Shown here: positions 63,590 to 64,000 of the stretch, piece by piece
How positions within the stretch are numbered: the first letter of the stretch is position 1
How the letters are laid out: each line of letters begins with the position of its first letter
Assembly: GCA_037042185.1 (NCBI GenBank)
Contig: JAXQJY010000024.1
Location: 868,001 to 932,000, forward strand
Direction of reading: 5' to 3'
DNA from: Sordariomycetes sp. S80-01Y
Taxonomy: Eukaryota > Ascomycota > Sordariomycetes
Length of the DNA: 64,000 bases
Notes under the pieces: generated by a model
Told to the model about the DNA's origin: nothing
The model's database searches: none
Seen by the model: only the letters and a program-made list of their open reading frames with translations
Made by a program: the position numbers and the translations under genes

Positions 63590-64000
63590 TTAGTGGTTGT
63601 AGTACCTAGGCTCGTTGAAGACATGGTACCTGTGCCCCCGGACACCCTGGCCCCTGAACAACGCAGGGAACCTCCATCCCTCCGGAACCTGATCCTCGTT
63701 GACCCTCCGGTCACGCGTATCCGCCTCCAACGCGAATTGCGTCTTGATCTCTTCCTCGCTCTGCGGCACGTAGAACTTGGCGACCTGCAACTCCGTATCG
63801 GTGATGGTGCTCCGGCTGAGACGGGCGTAGCCGACGCGCTTGAGGCCCTTGAACAGGATGTACTCGCACCAGCGGTCCCAGTCCGAGGGGTCGACGTCGT
63901 GCATGCCCGAGGTTTCCGACACATAGGTGTTGTAGTTGCCTTTGAGGGGCTTGGTCACGAGGTAGGAGAGCAGGATGGAAGGACGCGGGGATGAGCCCAT
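63590..64000 (-). CDS. 3' part of an unrecognised gene, running off the window edge
   Basis: The frame is open to the end of the window and reads 136 codons to TAG at 63590. It has protein-like composition: [19 protein letters not shown], then [40 protein letters not shown], and the end FNEPRYYNH. The first codon at the edge is ATG, but the frame may continue beyond it. I do not recognise a family. The region is Tyr/Trp-rich and lacks transmembrane segments. Confidence 0.6.
   Translation of the reverse strand: MGSSPRPSILLSYLVTKPLKGNYNTYVSETSGMHDVDPSDWDRWCEYILFKGLKRVGYARLSRSTITDTELQVAKFYVPQSEEEIKTQFALEADTRDRRVNEDQVPEGWRFPALFRGQGVRGHRYHVFNEPRYYNH

Overview
This window comes from a filamentous ascomycete, most likely a Sordariomycete. 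It carries a full-length frequency (frq) clock gene. Its introns are short (about 42-105 nt) with GTRAGT-like donors, CTRAC-like branch points and AG acceptors. The gene set is typical of that class: Gpi1, Mdm35, Nup42/Amo1, a PNP-NACHT-ankyrin receptor and MYND-finger proteins. I identified the genes by recalling protein families and reading motifs. No database search was possible, so names rest on motif and architecture. Splice sites were joined by hand and checked for frame; most are supported by phase agreement and family continuity.

Left part (1-9.2 kb): frq on the minus strand, with almost 4 kb of upstream DNA holding clusters of GATCGA-type sites that fit White Collar complex binding. 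A possible small single-pass membrane protein follows, then Mediator subunit 9 convergent with tubulin cofactor C. From 9.2 to 25.2 kb: a polyQ protein of unknown function; gpi1 (GPI-GlcNAc transferase), which has an unusually long 1.65 kb intron; a 92-residue two-segment membrane protein whose stop lies 39 nt before the gpi1 start; mdm35; a HIRIP3/Chz-like histone chaperone; aldose 1-epimerase; and an NmrA/isoflavone-reductase-like reductase. From 25.2 to 28.9 kb: a single-exon PNP-NACHT-ankyrin receptor with nearly identical 99-bp ankyrin units, flanked by about 1.8 kb of gene-free DNA on each side.

Middle part (30.8-47.8 kb) is dense housekeeping DNA: an unknown nuclear-looking protein, cox20 divergent from the DNA polymerase epsilon catalytic subunit, a C2H2 zinc-finger protein joined to a trypsin-like domain, cue3 (ASCC2) divergent from rps20 (uS10), and nup42. 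The cue3/rps20 pair stands out because uS10 is the ribosomal protein whose ubiquitination is read by the Cue3-containing RQT complex.

Right part (48-64 kb) is more accessory: a secreted GH5 glycosidase, a CocE/NonD-type hydrolase, a TetX-like FAD monooxygenase, a cytochrome P450, two neighbouring MYND-finger paralogues (one carrying an in-frame TAG where its sister has CAG/Gln), and the 3' end of an unrecognised gene running off the edge. I saw no tRNA, rRNA, CRISPR array or recognisable transposon.
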